This document shows, piece after piece, positions 8,867-18,239 of a DNA stretch of 64,000 bases (positions within the stretch are counted from its first letter, which is position 1; each line of letters opens with the position of its first letter). Source of the stretch: Gordonia mangrovi (lineage in GTDB: Bacteria; Actinomycetota; Actinomycetes; Mycobacteriales; Mycobacteriaceae); assembly GCF_024734075.1 (NCBI RefSeq), contig NZ_CP102850.1, forward strand, positions 4,278,001-4,342,000, written 5' to 3'. A model generated the notes under the pieces. That model did not search any database. It was not told where the DNA came from and saw only the letters and a list, made by a program, of their open reading frames with translations. Both the position numbers and the translations under genes were made by a program.

Positions 8867-9808
8867 GTGATCAAGCGCGCACTGACGGCGGTCCTGACGG
8901 TCTGCGCCCTCGCGATGACCCTCCTCGCCTGCGCGGAGGACACCGCGCCCAGCCGTGAGCTGACCGTGGGGGCGCCCGACTCCGCGGTGATGGCCGTGAT
9001 GGCACAGGTCTACGCCGGCGCGCTACGACACGCGGGCAGCAGCGTGTCCGCAGAGGTGAACAGCGGCGACTACCGGCAATTGCTCGACGAGATGGACACG
9101 CTCGACGTCGACCTGTTTCCGGCGTTCAGTGGCCGGCTGCTCACCCAGCTCGCGCCGCAGCTCGATCCCCGAACCGCCGATGAGGTCTACACCGACCTGA
9201 ATCGCTCACTCCCGCAGGGAGTCTCGGTGGGCGACGCGACGATGGTGACCGGGACTCCACAGGTCTTCGTCGCCGCGTCGGTGGCCGACGACGGGCAGGT
9301 GACCGATCTGGCCGACTGCGACCGCCTCCCGGCCGGTCTACCGCTGGTGATGATCGGCGCGCCGGACAGCGGCGTGATCGAGGCGTTCAACGCTGCCGGG
9401 TGCCGATTCGGGCCGGTGGAGTCGGTGGACTCGGTGTCGGCCGCCGCCGATCGCATCGCCGCCGCACAGGCGGTCGGCATCCTGACCCCCCTCGACGTCG
9501 CGGGCGATGACGCGGAGGGTTCGATCGGCGACATCCGGGCGCTGCGCGTGGCCACGGCCGATCCCGCCGCCTCGGCCACTCCCTCGGCCGGACCGTCGGC
9601 GACCGCGGTGATCGCCGCGGGACCTCGTCCCGAAGAACTCGTGCCGGTCTACCGCAGCGCCGCCCTCTCGCTCGACGAGGTCAAGACGATCAACGTCGTC
9701 GCCGGTGAGATGACCACGGCGGATCTGGCGACGCTGGCCCGCCGGGCCGATGCGGGCGCGGACCCGGCCGACCTCGCCGCCGAGTGGCTGGCCGAACACG
9801 GCCTGTGA
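8867..9808 (+). CDS. lpqZ: LpqZ, lipoprotein with a glycine-betaine-binding (OpuAC/ProX) fold
   Basis: 313 aa lipoprotein with a short basic N-terminus, a hydrophobic core and a lipobox LLAC with Cys22. The mature part resembles substrate-binding proteins for quaternary amines: LTVGAPDSAVMAVMAQVYAGAL, VDLFPAFSGRLL, and the last helix VAAEWLAEHGL-like ending. No permease or ATPase is next to it, so transport is not shown. The order corA-lpqZ-SDR matches M. tuberculosis Rv1239c-Rv1244-Rv1245c. GTG 8867 is preferred over GTG 8858: TAACGT (8854-8859) lies 7 nt before it and the signal peptide is cleaner. Confidence 0.78.
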   Translation: MIKRALTAVLTVCALAMTLLACAEDTAPSRELTVGAPDSAVMAVMAQVYAGALRHAGSSVSAEVNSGDYRQLLDEMDTLDVDLFPAFSGRLLTQLAPQLDPRTADEVYTDLNRSLPQGVSVGDATMVTGTPQVFVAASVADDGQVTDLADCDRLPAGLPLVMIGAPDSGVIEAFNAAGCRFGPVESVDSVSAAADRIAAAQAVGILTPLDVAGDDAEGSIGDIRALRVATADPAASATPSAGPSATAVIAAGPRPEELVPVYRSAALSLDEVKTINVVAGEMTTADLATLARRADAGADPADLAAEWLAEHGL

Positions 9809-9847
9809 AACCTGCCCGGCCGCCGAGGTCCCGGTACCCGACCTATC

Positions 9848-10678
9848 TCACTGCGCCTTGGACAGTGCCCAGCCGGTGACCCGCGCGACGATGCCCTGAT
9901 AGCCGGACGCGACGATACGCACCCAGAGATCGAGCAGTTTGGCGTCGGTGCCGACGAGCACCCGTGCCCGGTCGCGGCGCACCCCGTTGATGATGATGTC
10001 GGCGGCGTCCGCGGAGGTCGTCCGGGCGAGATACCGGTCGAAGAACTCGGCGGTGGACTCCTGGTTGTGGTCGCCGGAGGTGGTGGCGTTACGCGCGATC
10101 GCGGTCTTGATGCCACCGGGGTGCACGCACGTCACCTTGACCGGGTGCTTGGCGACGATCATCTCCTGGTTGAGCGCCTCGGTGAAGCCGCGAACCGCGA
10201 ACTTCGCCGAGTTGTAGGCGGCCTGCCCGGGTTCGGCGAGCAGACCGAACAGCGAGGACGTGTTCACGATGTGGCCGTCTCCGGAGGCGATGATATGCGG
10301 CAGAAAAGCCTTGGTGCCGTTGACGACTCCCCAGTAGTCGACGTCCATCACACGCTCGATGTCCTTGAACTCGGTGCGTTCGATCTCGCCGTGATGGGCG
10401 ATGCCGGCGTTGTTGAAGATGACGTTGACCGTGCCGTAGTGGGCCACCACGGTGTCCGCGTACTCCAGCACCGCCTCCCGCTCGGCGACGTTGAGCAGCT
10501 GGGCGTGCACCGGCGCCCCGGTTTCGGCGACCAGCTGCTCGGTGACGGCCAGCCCGTCGGGGTTCAGGTCGGAGATGGCGAGTTTGGCGCCCATCCGGCC
10601 CAGCTTCACCGCGAGGTCGCGGCCCATACCCGAACCGGCACCGGTGATCACGACGACCTTGTCACGGAAGTCTTTCAT
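9848..10678 (-). CDS. Short-chain dehydrogenase/reductase
   Basis: 276 aa NAD(P)-dependent oxidoreductase of the classical SDR family. Motifs are the cofactor site TGAGSGMG (12-19), NNAG (89-92), the catalytic Ser in NTSS (141-142), and YNSAK with Tyr155 and Lys159. The ATG at 10678 has GGAGAGA just upstream, so longer frames are not used. It follows the Baeyer-Villiger monooxygenase gene by 35 bp on the same strand, suggesting an alcohol-to-ketone step before ester formation. Rv1245c is the syntenic relative. Confidence 0.88.
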   Translation of the reverse strand: MKDFRDKVVVITGAGSGMGRDLAVKLGRMGAKLAISDLNPDGLAVTEQLVAETGAPVHAQLLNVAEREAVLEYADTVVAHYGTVNVIFNNAGIAHHGEIERTEFKDIERVMDVDYWGVVNGTKAFLPHIIASGDGHIVNTSSLFGLLAEPGQAAYNSAKFAVRGFTEALNQEMIVAKHPVKVTCVHPGGIKTAIARNATTSGDHNQESTAEFFDRYLARTTSADAADIIINGVRRDRARVLVGTDAKLLDLWVRIVASGYQGIVARVTGWALSKAQ

Positions 10679-10713
10679 GGTCTCTCCTTCGGCGGCGTTG
10701 AGGTTCCGGGTGT

Positions 10714-12249
10714 TCAGGCGGTGACCGACGCGGGCCGCTTCTCGGTGGTGGCGGACGTGGCCGACGCGCTTGCTCCGCGCTCCACATCGTAGGCCGCGAT
10801 GTCGAAATGCTTCGTGATACGTCGGAAGTTGAACGTGAAGCCCGGCCAGAGAGTGGTGATGTTGCCGTGGTGGTCCTTGTACCACGATGCACAGCCGCCG
10901 TTGACCCACACGCTGTTGCGCAAGCTGTGCTGGATCTCCGCGTTGTAGGCGCGCTGGGCGTCGAACTTGACGTCGGCGCGTGTGATGCCCTGCGCCCGTA
11001 CTGTTGTGATGTAGTCGACCAGATAGTTCAGCTGCGACTCGATCATGTAGACCATCGAGGTGTGGCCCAGTCCGGTCGACGGCCCGATCATCAGCATCAT
11101 GTTCGGGAAGCCGTTGACGAACGATCCCTTGTAGCCCTGCATACCGATCTCCTCCCACACCCCGGCCAGGCTACGGCCGTCGGTGCCGACGATCTTGTCG
11201 AAGACCGGTGAGTCGGTCACATGGAAGCCGGTTGCCACCACGATGACGTCGACGTCGCGGGCGGTGCCGTCCTGGGTCACGATCCCGGTCTCGGTGATGC
11301 CCGCGATGGGATCGGTGACGAGGGCGACGTTGGACCGGGCGATCGCCGGGTACCAGTCGTTGGAGCGGAGGATTCGCTTACAGCCGACCTGGAAGGTGGG
11401 GGTCACCTTCCGTTTGAGCTCCCGGTCGCGGATCGATCGGGCGATGTTCGCGCGGCAGATGAGTTCGACCGGTTTGAGTGACTTGGGGGAGTAGGTGAGT
11501 CCGAACGCGGTGATCTCGTTGGCGGCGTAGACCACGCCGCGCATCGCCGTCTGGAACCCCGGGACGTTCTCGAAGGCCCAGTGCTCGGCAGGGGTGTAGG
11601 GGCGTTCGGTCCTCGGCACGATCCAAGGCGCGGTGCGCTGGTAGACGTCGAGTCGGGCGGCGGCCTTCGCCACCTCGGGGACGAGCTGGATGGCTGATGC
11701 ACCGGTCCCGATGACCGCCACTCGCTTGCCGGTGAAGTCGTAGTCGTTGTCCCACCGGGCCGAATGCACGATCTTGCCGCCGAAGTCGTCGAATCCGTCG
11801 ATGTCGGGCAGATTCGGTTCGCACAGCGGGCCGACCGCGCCGACCATGATCTCGGCGCGCACCTGCTCGTGCCGGCCGTCGCGGACGACGTCGAGAATCC
11901 AGCGCCGCTGGTCGTCGTGCCACTCGGCTCGCTCGACCTCGGTGCCGAACCGGGTGTGGGCGCGCACCCCGTGTTCGTCGGCGACGTCGTTGATGTAGCG
12001 GTGGATCTCCGGCTGATGCGAGTACGACCGCGACCAGCGCGGATTGTGCGCGAACGAGTAGGAGTACAGCTGCGACGGCACATCGCAGGCGGCGCCGGGA
12101 TAGGTGTTGTCGCGCCAGGTGCCGCCGAAGTCGGCGCCGCGATCGAGGATCACGAAGTCGTCGACCCCGTTCTGCTTGAGCTTGATGGCTGCGCCCAGGC
12201 CGGAGAAGCCTGCCCCGACGATGGCGATCTGTACATCGTTCATTGTCAT
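10714..12249 (-). CDS. Flavin-containing (Baeyer-Villiger type) monooxygenase
   Basis: 511 aa FAD- and NADPH-dependent oxygenase that likely inserts oxygen into ketones. The FAD motif GAGFSG is at 12-17, the NADPH motif GTGASA comes later, and between them lies the fingerprint FGGKIVHSARWD (F-x-G-x3-H-x3-W-D). The start MTMN at 12249 is 6 nt after TACGGT on this strand, so the message is probably leaderless. The TetR gene is divergent and likely controls it; the SDR is in the same operon. EthA-like enzymes of mycobacteria are relatives, but the substrate here is unknown. Confidence 0.85.
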   Translation of the reverse strand: MTMNDVQIAIVGAGFSGLGAAIKLKQNGVDDFVILDRGADFGGTWRDNTYPGAACDVPSQLYSYSFAHNPRWSRSYSHQPEIHRYINDVADEHGVRAHTRFGTEVERAEWHDDQRRWILDVVRDGRHEQVRAEIMVGAVGPLCEPNLPDIDGFDDFGGKIVHSARWDNDYDFTGKRVAVIGTGASAIQLVPEVAKAAARLDVYQRTAPWIVPRTERPYTPAEHWAFENVPGFQTAMRGVVYAANEITAFGLTYSPKSLKPVELICRANIARSIRDRELKRKVTPTFQVGCKRILRSNDWYPAIARSNVALVTDPIAGITETGIVTQDGTARDVDVIVVATGFHVTDSPVFDKIVGTDGRSLAGVWEEIGMQGYKGSFVNGFPNMMLMIGPSTGLGHTSMVYMIESQLNYLVDYITTVRAQGITRADVKFDAQRAYNAEIQHSLRNSVWVNGGCASWYKDHHGNITTLWPGFTFNFRRITKHFDIAAYDVERGASASATSATTEKRPASVTA

Positions 12250-12255
12250 GGTCTC

Positions 12256-12320
12256 ACCGTAGCGGTCTACTGAATAAGCGTCAATAGTCTGTTGAACTCT
12301 GATCAATAGAGTCATACGGT
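12256..12320. promoter_or_regulatory. Back-to-back promoters with TetR-type half-sites
   Basis: Leftward: TTGACG (12284-12279) and TACGGT (12261-12256), spacer 17, serve the monooxygenase. Rightward: TTGAAC (12292-12297) and TACGGT (12315-12320), spacer 17, serve tetR. Three related half-sites lie over both -35 boxes: TCAATAG (12281-12287), TCTGTTGA (12288-12295) and TCAATAGA (12303-12310). The last two form an inverted repeat with one mismatch. TetR binding here would block both genes. Operator identity is inferred from position and symmetry. Confidence 0.55.
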
Positions 12321-12374
12321 GGATAGGACCAGCACGAACGCCACGCAAGTATGCACGGGAGGACAACGTAAGCT

Positions 12375-12989
12375 GTGACGGTGACCCGAGGTTCTGCGCC
12401 CAGTGCCAAGCGGACCCGGATGAGTCCCGAGGCCCGGCGGGACCAGTTCATCGGGCTGGGCCTGGCGATGGTTCGGGACCGCCCACTCGAGCAGGTGTCG
12501 ATTGACGCCATCGCTGAGGCCGCCGGCGTCTCCCGTGCCCTGCTGTTCCACTACTTCGCGTCCAAGCAGGACTTTCATGTCGCGATCGCACGGGCGCAGG
12601 CCGACGAGATGCTCGAGTGCACTGCTCCCGATGAGTCCCTTGGCGATCCACTGGCGATGCTCTCGGAATCGATGTCGGCGTTCGTCGACTACGTCAGTGC
12701 CAATCGTGAGGCGTACACGGCGTTCATGCGCGGCTCGTCGAGTGCCGACCCGGCCATGCGTGAGGTGTTCGACCGGACCCGCGCGGTGATGGCGACCCGG
12801 ATCTTCGACCACGCGCCCGCGTTGGGTATCGAGGTCACGCCGGTGGTGGAGATGACCGTGCAGGGGTGGATCTCGTTCGTGGAGGAGACCACCATCAGCT
12901 GGCTCACCGACCCGGTCGTCACGCGCGACGAATTGCTGGGCGTCATCACCGCCTCGCTCCCGGCGCTGGCCGCCGTCGTCCAGCGCTGA
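12375..12989 (+). CDS. TetR-family transcriptional regulator
   Basis: 204 aa repressor-type protein. The N-terminal helix-turn-helix is clear (VSIDAIAEAAGVSRALLFHYF, about residues 42-62), followed by the usual FASKQDFHVAIARAQADEM. The C-terminal ligand domain is not informative on the effector. The start is the GTG at 12375 with GGGAGG 12 nt upstream; a GTG at 12381 is also possible. It is divergent from the monooxygenase-SDR pair and the likely regulator of it and of itself. Confidence 0.85.
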   Translation: MTVTRGSAPSAKRTRMSPEARRDQFIGLGLAMVRDRPLEQVSIDAIAEAAGVSRALLFHYFASKQDFHVAIARAQADEMLECTAPDESLGDPLAMLSESMSAFVDYVSANREAYTAFMRGSSSADPAMREVFDRTRAVMATRIFDHAPALGIEVTPVVEMTVQGWISFVEETTISWLTDPVVTRDELLGVITASLPALAAVVQR

Positions 12990-13000
12990 CCCCGACATTC

Positions 13001-13084
13001 GCCGACAGAACCCCAAACCTCGCCGACAGAACCCAGGTTTGCGCCGACAGAACCCAGATTTGCGCCGACAGAACCCTCCGACCT
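13001..13084 (+). repeat. Array of four 21-bp direct repeats (left arm)
   Basis: Four units start at 13001, 13022, 13043 and 13064 with an exact period of 21 bp. All share the 13-base core GCCGACAGAACCC; the other 8 bases vary. The array begins 11 bp after the tetR stop and ends before the nuclease-like gene. The same core recurs in inverted orientation after that gene (14082-14157). Confidence 0.85.
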
Positions 13085-13093
13085 TCCGCGGGC

Positions 13094-13120
13094 TGTGGAT
13101 AGCGGCGTGAATTGTCCACA
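13094..13120. promoter_or_regulatory. Inverted pair of DnaA-box-like 9-mers
   Basis: TTGTCCACA (13112-13120) is identical to the 9-mer preferred by actinobacterial DnaA. The inverse-oriented TGTGGATAG (13094-13102) reads CTATCCACA on the other strand. The pair is 9 bp apart and lies just before the nuclease-like gene. No origin genes are near, so this may be a regulatory or host-protein site rather than an origin. Confidence 0.35.
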
Positions 13121-13171
13121 GGCGCTCGGCTCTCGTCGTCGATGCGGCGCCGGTGCCCTGCAATGGTCCCC

Positions 13172-14011
13172 ATGGCACGCAGATCACCGGATGGCGACAA
13201 GCACCTTGTTCGACGCAAGAAGGCCGTGGCCCTCACCGACATGTCGGCAGAGCAGTTCGCGGTCGCGTTCACACGACTACACGGCGACACGTACGTGGAT
13301 CGAGCGGCTGTTCTCGCGCCCCGTGAGAGGATCATCGCGACTTCGCAGACGGCGCCCGACGGCGTGGTCGTGGGCGGAATCGCCGCCAAGATCATGCACG
13401 GCGGCACCTGGCATGACGGGGATTTCACTGTCGAGCTGATCCGTGCTCCCGACGCCGGCAACAAACGCGGGCGCGGGCGAGCAGTTCATCGCACCGACCT
13501 CGAGCCCGACGATGTCGTGGATATCGAGGGCGTGAAGGTCACCTCGGTGCTTCGGACGGCCTTCGACATCGGTCGGGTACCACCCGAGTGGCGCGCTCTC
13601 GGTCATCTCGACGACCTCGCGTCGGCGACCGGCCTCTGCCCCGAGGACCTGGTCGACTACGTCAAGAAGTTCCCAGCGCGCCGCGGGATCCGGCAACTGC
13701 GTGCGCTGATACCGATGGTCGACGGCAGATCGGAATCACCGCCCGAGAGTTGGCTTCGACTCTTGATGTTCCGAGCCGATCTTCCGACACCGGATCTGCA
13801 GGTCGAGGTGGCCGATCCGATTGACGGGCATGTCTTCGCGCGTATCGATCTCGCGTACGAGCAACTCAAGATAGCGATCGAGTACGACGGTGAGGACTTT
13901 CACTCGACGCCCGAACAGAAGGCCCATGACGAAGCGCGTGACGCCAAGCTGAGGGCACTCGGATGGATCGTCATCCGTATCAATGCTGAACGGATGCGGA
14001 CCGATCGGTGA
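13172..14011 (+). CDS. Nuclease-fold (DUF559/AbiEi-like) protein, probably shortened by a stop codon
   Basis: 279 aa. The first two thirds resemble AbiEi-type antitoxin/DUF559 proteins of actinobacteria (motif VTSVLRTAFDIGR, 123-134). The last third looks like a Vsr/PD-(D/E)XK fold: Glu192 in SPPESW, Asp226 in ARIDLAY, and Glu237/Asp239 in IEYDG, then LRALGWIVIRI. The TGA at 14009-14011 is odd. The same frame continues for 17 more codons to TGA 14063-14065, encoding GIVMEIEEALRVRGGYF, a plausible final helix, so a Trp codon may have mutated. ATG 13172 is chosen without a clear ribosome site; 13142 and 13163 are alternatives. The gene sits between two inverted repeat arrays. Function is not known. 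Confidence 0.65.
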   Translation: MARRSPDGDKHLVRRKKAVALTDMSAEQFAVAFTRLHGDTYVDRAAVLAPRERIIATSQTAPDGVVVGGIAAKIMHGGTWHDGDFTVELIRAPDAGNKRGRGRAVHRTDLEPDDVVDIEGVKVTSVLRTAFDIGRVPPEWRALGHLDDLASATGLCPEDLVDYVKKFPARRGIRQLRALIPMVDGRSESPPESWLRLLMFRADLPTPDLQVEVADPIDGHVFARIDLAYEQLKIAIEYDGEDFHSTPEQKAHDEARDAKLRALGWIVIRINAERMRTDR

Positions 14012-14081
14012 GGAATCGTCATGGAGATCGAGGAGGCGCTGCGCGTGCGCGGCGGGTACTTCTGACACCAGCCTCGGCGAG

Positions 14082-14157
14082 CGATTCCGTCGCCGGAATT
14101 GTGGGTTCTGTCGGCGAAAAGCAGGGTTCTGTCGGCGAGATTCTGGGTTCTGTCGGC
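14082..14157 (-). repeat. Array of 21-bp repeats, inverted copy (right arm)
   Basis: Three exact copies of GGGTTCTGTCGGC, the reverse complement of the left-arm core, start at 14103, 14124 and 14145 with a 21-bp period. A fourth copy in register at 14082-14094 matches 9 of 13 bases. With the left arm at 13001-13084 this makes a large inverted structure around the nuclease-like gene. It abuts the kgd terminator hairpin. Confidence 0.82.
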
Positions 14158-14166
14158 GAGAAAGCA

Positions 14167-14231
14167 GCCACCCCACTTCGGTGACATCACCGTGGTTTCG
14201 GTCCAAGGTGATTCCGGCGAAGTGGGGTGGC
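14167..14231 (-). terminator. Long hairpin at the 3' end of kgd
   Basis: GCCACCCCACTTCG (14167-14180) pairs perfectly with CGAAGTGGGGTGGC (14218-14231). An inner pair, ATCACC with GGTGAT, extends the fold. Read on the minus strand it lies 35 nt after the kgd stop and is followed by a T-rich stretch (TGCTTTCTC). It could stop transcription from kgd and from the repeat side. Confidence 0.6.
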
Positions 14232-14265
14232 GCTCGGTCGGGAACCGCTCGGCGGCTCGGTCAGA

Positions 14266-17200
14266 TCAGGAGAAGCACTCGTCGAGGATCTCCTGCTGCT
14301 CGACGGCGTGCACCTTGCTCGAGCCCGACGAGGGTGCCGACATCGCGCGACGCGAGATCCGGCGCAGTCCGCTCAGGACGTCCGGCAGCACCTCGGGCAG
14401 CCACAGGCCGAGGAACGGCCACGGACCCTGGTTGGCCGGCTCCTCCTGCACCCAGCGGAAGTCCTCGGCGTTGGGATACTGCTCGAGGGTGTTGCGCAGT
14501 CGCCGGTGCGGCACCGGGTAGAGCTGCTCGATGCGCACGACGGCGATGTCCTCGCGCTTCTCCTTGTCGCGTCGCGCAGCGAGTTCGTAGTACAGCTTGC
14601 CGCTGACCAACAGCACCCGCTTGACCTTGCTGCGGTCGGCGCCGCCCAAGAACATCGGGTCGTCGAGGACCGAACGGAACTTGTCGTCGGTGAACTCCTC
14701 GATCGGGCTGACGGCCTTCTTGTTGCGCAGCATCGACTTCGGGGTGAACACGATCAGTGGCCGGCTGATGCCGTCGAGGACATGCCGGCGCAGCAGGTGG
14801 AAGTAGCTCGACGGAGTGGACGGCAGCGCCACCGTCATCGACCCCTCGGCGCACAACTGCAGGAAGCGCTCGATCCGGCCAGACGTGTGGTCGGGGCCCT
14901 GTCCCTCGTGACCGTGCGGCAGCATCAGCACGACGTCGGAGAGCTGACCCCACTTGGCCTCACCCGAGGAGATGAACTCGTCGATGATCGACTGGGCGCC
15001 GTTGACGAAGTCGCCGAACTGGGCTTCCCACATGACCAGCGCGTCCGGGTTGCCCACCGAGTAGCCGTACTCGAAGCCGACCACCGCGAATTCCGACAGC
15101 GGGGAGTCGTACACCATGAACCGGCCCTCGGCGCTGTCGCCGGCGACGGTCTTGAGGTTGTTGAGCGGTGTGTACTCCGAGCCCCTGTCCCGGTCGATGA
15201 GCACCGAGTGCCGCTGGGTGAACGTGCCGCGTCGGGAGTCCTGTCCGGACAGCCGCACGGTGCGGCCTTCGAGGACGAGGGATCCGAAGGCGAGCAACTC
15301 GGCGAAGGCCCAGTCCACGTTGCCGTGGCGCGACATCTCGTGGCGACGTTCGAGAACCGGCTTCACCCGTGGATGCGGATCGAATCCGTCGGGGGTGTGG
15401 AAGAACGCGTCGCCGATGGCCTCGAGGACCTCCTTGTCGACGGCGGTGACCAGCTTGGTCGGCAGGGTCTGATCGGCCTGGATCGAGGGGCTCGGTTCGG
15501 CGTGGTATTTCTCGAGCTCCTTGACCTCGTTGAACACCCGCTCCAACTGGCCCTGGTAGTCGCGCAGGGCGTCCTCGGCCTCCTTGGTCGAGATGTCACC
15601 ACGGCCGATGAGGGCTTCGGTGTAGCTCTTTCGGACGCCACGCTTGGTGTCGATCACGTCGTACATGGCCGGCTGGGTCATCGAGGGGTCGTCGCCCTCG
15701 TTGTGGCCGCGGCGGCGGAAGCACACGAGATCGATGACGACGTCCTTGCCGAAGGCCTGGCGGTAGTCGACGGCCAGCTTGGCCACCCAGACGCATGCCT
15801 CCGGGTCGTCGCCGTTGACGTGGAAGATCGGCGCACCGATCATCTTGGCGACGTCGGTGCAGTACTCGGTCGAGCGTGAGTGCTCCGGTGCCGTGGTGAA
15901 ACCGACCTGGTTGTTGACCACGATGTGGATCGTGCCGCCGGTGCGATAGCCGGGCAGCATCGCCATGTTCAGCGTTTCGGCGACCACACCCTGACCGGCG
16001 AACGCGGCGTCGCCGTGCAGCATCAGCGGCAGCACGGAGAACTGGTCGTCGTCGTCGAGCTGATCCTGTTTGGCGCGCACCAGCCCTTCGAGGACCGGGT
16101 CGACCGCCTCGAGATGACTCGGGTTGGCGGTCAGCGACACGTTGATCTCGTTGTCGCCGAACATCTGGTAGTACTTGCCCTCGGCGCCGAGGTGGTACTT
16201 CACGTCGCCCGACCCGTGCGCCTGCGACGGATTCAGGTTGCCCTCGAACTCGGTGAAGATCTTCGAGTACGGCTTGCCGACGATGTTGGCGAGCACGTTG
16301 AGCCGGCCACGGTGCGGCATGCCGATGACGACCTCGTTGAGGCTGTGCTCGGCACCCTGGTCGATGACGGCGTCCATCATCGGGATGACGGCCTCGGCGC
16401 CCTCGAGGGAGAAGCGCTTCTGGCCGACGTACTTGGTCTGCAGGAAGGTCTCGAACGCCTCGGCGGCGTTCAGCTTCGACAGGATGTACTTCTGCTCGGC
16501 GACCGGCGGCTTGACGTGCTTGATCTCGACGCGGTCCTGCACCCAGCGCTGTTGCTCGGGCTCGAGGATGTGGGTGTACTCGACGCCGACGTGCCGGCAA
16601 TACGCGTCGCGCAGGATCGACAGCACATCGCGGAGCTTCATCTTCTCCTGGCCGTGGAAGCCGCCGACCTTGAAGCTGCGGTCCAGGTCCCAGAGGGTGA
16701 GGCCGTAGGTGAGTACATCGAGGTCCGGATGGCTGGCGCGCGCGTCGCTGTCCATCATGAGCGGGTCGATGTCGGCCATCAGGTGGCCCCGGTTGCGGTA
16801 GGCCGCAATGAGTTCCAGGACTCGAGTGCTCTTGTCGACCAGGCCGGCCGGGATGTCGCGCCGCCAGCGGACCGGCTCGTAGGGGATGTGGAATGCGGTG
16901 AAGATCTCGTCGTAGAAGGCGTCGTCGAGCAGCAGCTGGTGGATCGTGCGCAGGAAGTCGCCCGACTCGGCACCCTGGATGATGCGGTGGTCGTAGGTCG
17001 AGGTCAGCGTCATCAGCTTGCCGACGCCGAGGTCGGCGATCTGCTCGTCGCTGGCGCCCTGGAACTCCGCCGGGTACTCCATCGCGCCGGCACCGACGAT
17101 CGCGCCCTGCCCCTTCATCAGGCGCGGCACCGAGTGCACCGTGCCGATGGTGCCGGGGTTGGTCAGCGAGATGGTGACACCGGAGAAATCCTCACCGGTC

Positions 17201-18102
17201 AGTTTGCCGTCACGGGCGCGCCGGACGATGTCCTGGTACGCGGTGTAGAACTCGGCGAAACCCATGGTTTCGCAGTTCTTGATCGCGGCGACGACCAGCG
17301 TGCGGTTACCGTCCTTGCCGACCAGGTCGATGGCCAGACCGAGGTTGGTGTGTGCCGGGGTGACTGCGTTGGGCTTGCCGTCGACCTCGGCGAAGTGGCG
17401 GTTCATGTTCGGGAACGCCTTGATCGCCTGCACGATGGCATAGCCGAGGATGTGGGTGAAGCTGATCTTGCCGCCGCGGGTGCGGGCGAGATGGTTGTTG
17501 ATGACGATGCGGTTGTCGATCATCAGTTTCGCCGGGACGGCGCGCACGCTGGTGGCGGTGGGGATCTCCAGCGATGCGGACATGTTCTTGGCGATCGCGG
17601 CCGCCGGGCCGCGCAACACCTTGTTCTCGTCTTCGCTGGGTGACGCGGATGAGGCTTTCACCGGTCCCTTGGCCTTTTGTGAGCGGGCGGACCCGTCGCG
17701 GCTCGCGGTGCTCTGGCCGGAGGCGGCCTTGGTTGCGGTCGATTCCTTGGCCGGGGCGGCCTTGCGAGCAGCGGCCTTGGTCGGCTGCTGATCGAGGGTC
17801 ACCTGCTTGCTCTGCTTGGCCTGCGCAGGCTTCGAGGTGGACTCGTTCTTCTGGGCGGACTCGGGCTTGGCGGTGGACTCGGGCTTGGCGGGGGTCGCGG
17901 TGGTCTTCGCAGCGGAGGGGGTCGCTGCGGACGCGGTGTCGTCACCGGCAGCCGAGTCGGACGAGCCGTTCGCGCTCGGGTCGTAGTCGGCCAGGAAGTC
18001 ATGCCAACTGGGATCGACCGACTTCGGGTCCTTCTTGTATTGCTGGTACATCTCCTCGACCAGCCAGGTGTTCTGTCCGAAATCTGAAATCGAACTGCTC
18101 AC
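14266..18102 (-). CDS. kgd: Multifunctional 2-oxoglutarate decarboxylase/dehydrogenase E1 with fused E2-like domain (Kgd)
   Basis: 1278 aa TCA-cycle enzyme that decarboxylates 2-oxoglutarate using thiamine diphosphate; in mycobacteria it also acts as the E1 of the 2-oxoglutarate dehydrogenase complex. The N-terminus [15 protein letters not shown] and [11 protein letters not shown] is typical. A low-complexity Ala/Lys/Ser/Thr linker runs from about 45 to 130. An E2-like acyltransferase domain follows ([49 protein letters not shown]). The E1 domain then fills the rest ([41 protein letters not shown]). Start GTG 18102 is chosen because an AGGCGAG stretch lies about 8 nt upstream and the protein then begins [10 protein letters not shown], like its relatives. 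In M. tuberculosis the gene is Rv1248c. Confidence 0.93.
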   Translation of the reverse strand: MSSSISDFGQNTWLVEEMYQQYKKDPKSVDPSWHDFLADYDPSANGSSDSAAGDDTASAATPSAAKTTATPAKPESTAKPESAQKNESTSKPAQAKQSKQVTLDQQPTKAAARKAAPAKESTATKAASGQSTASRDGSARSQKAKGPVKASSASPSEDENKVLRGPAAAIAKNMSASLEIPTATSVRAVPAKLMIDNRIVINNHLARTRGGKISFTHILGYAIVQAIKAFPNMNRHFAEVDGKPNAVTPAHTNLGLAIDLVGKDGNRTLVVAAIKNCETMGFAEFYTAYQDIVRRARDGKLTGEDFSGVTISLTNPGTIGTVHSVPRLMKGQGAIVGAGAMEYPAEFQGASDEQIADLGVGKLMTLTSTYDHRIIQGAESGDFLRTIHQLLLDDAFYDEIFTAFHIPYEPVRWRRDIPAGLVDKSTRVLELIAAYRNRGHLMADIDPLMMDSDARASHPDLDVLTYGLTLWDLDRSFKVGGFHGQEKMKLRDVLSILRDAYCRHVGVEYTHILEPEQQRWVQDRVEIKHVKPPVAEQKYILSKLNAAEAFETFLQTKYVGQKRFSLEGAEAVIPMMDAVIDQGAEHSLNEVVIGMPHRGRLNVLANIVGKPYSKIFTEFEGNLNPSQAHGSGDVKYHLGAEGKYYQMFGDNEINVSLTANPSHLEAVDPVLEGLVRAKQDQLDDDDQFSVLPLMLHGDAAFAGQGVVAETLNMAMLPGYRTGGTIHIVVNNQVGFTTAPEHSRSTEYCTDVAKMIGAPIFHVNGDDPEACVWVAKLAVDYRQAFGKDVVIDLVCFRRRGHNEGDDPSMTQPAMYDVIDTKRGVRKSYTEALIGRGDISTKEAEDALRDYQGQLERVFNEVKELEKYHAEPSPSIQADQTLPTKLVTAVDKEVLEAIGDAFFHTPDGFDPHPRVKPVLERRHEMSRHGNVDWAFAELLAFGSLVLEGRTVRLSGQDSRRGTFTQRHSVLIDRDRGSEYTPLNNLKTVAGDSAEGRFMVYDSPLSEFAVVGFEYGYSVGNPDALVMWEAQFGDFVNGAQSIIDEFISSGEAKWGQLSDVVLMLPHGHEGQGPDHTSGRIERFLQLCAEGSMTVALPSTPSSYFHLLRRHVLDGISRPLIVFTPKSMLRNKKAVSPIEEFTDDKFRSVLDDPMFLGGADRSKVKRVLLVSGKLYYELAARRDKEKREDIAVVRIEQLYPVPHRRLRNTLEQYPNAEDFRWVQEEPANQGPWPFLGLWLPEVLPDVLSGLRRISRRAMSAPSSGSSKVHAVEQQEILDECFS

Positions 18103-18239
18103 AGCGTCTACTCGCCTCAATTCCCTCTGGTGTCGGGTCGCTTGTCACCATGCAAGTCCCTTGTGAAGACTATCGGTGAACCACCTGCTGATGGTACGCG
18201 TGCCGAGTCGGCGCTGTGCGTCTGACCTCACCGAACACA

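Noticed and set aside
13001..13084. CRISPR array
   Set aside because: Units are 21 bp with a 13-base core and only 8 variable bases; no cas genes are near. The spacing is far too short for CRISPR.
13094..13120. Replication origin
   Set aside because: Only two DnaA-like boxes; no dnaA, dnaN, AT-rich unwinding region or parAB nearby.
14009..14011. Selenocysteine codon
   Set aside because: No SECIS-like fold is visible after the TGA, and the position suits a Trp-to-stop change in a tail helix, not a redox site.
12312..14206. Proteins with a repeated GFCRR-type 7-residue motif on both strands
   Set aside because: The frames only translate the 21-bp DNA repeats, which keep phase because 21 is divisible by 3. 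No start, ribosome site or family supports them.
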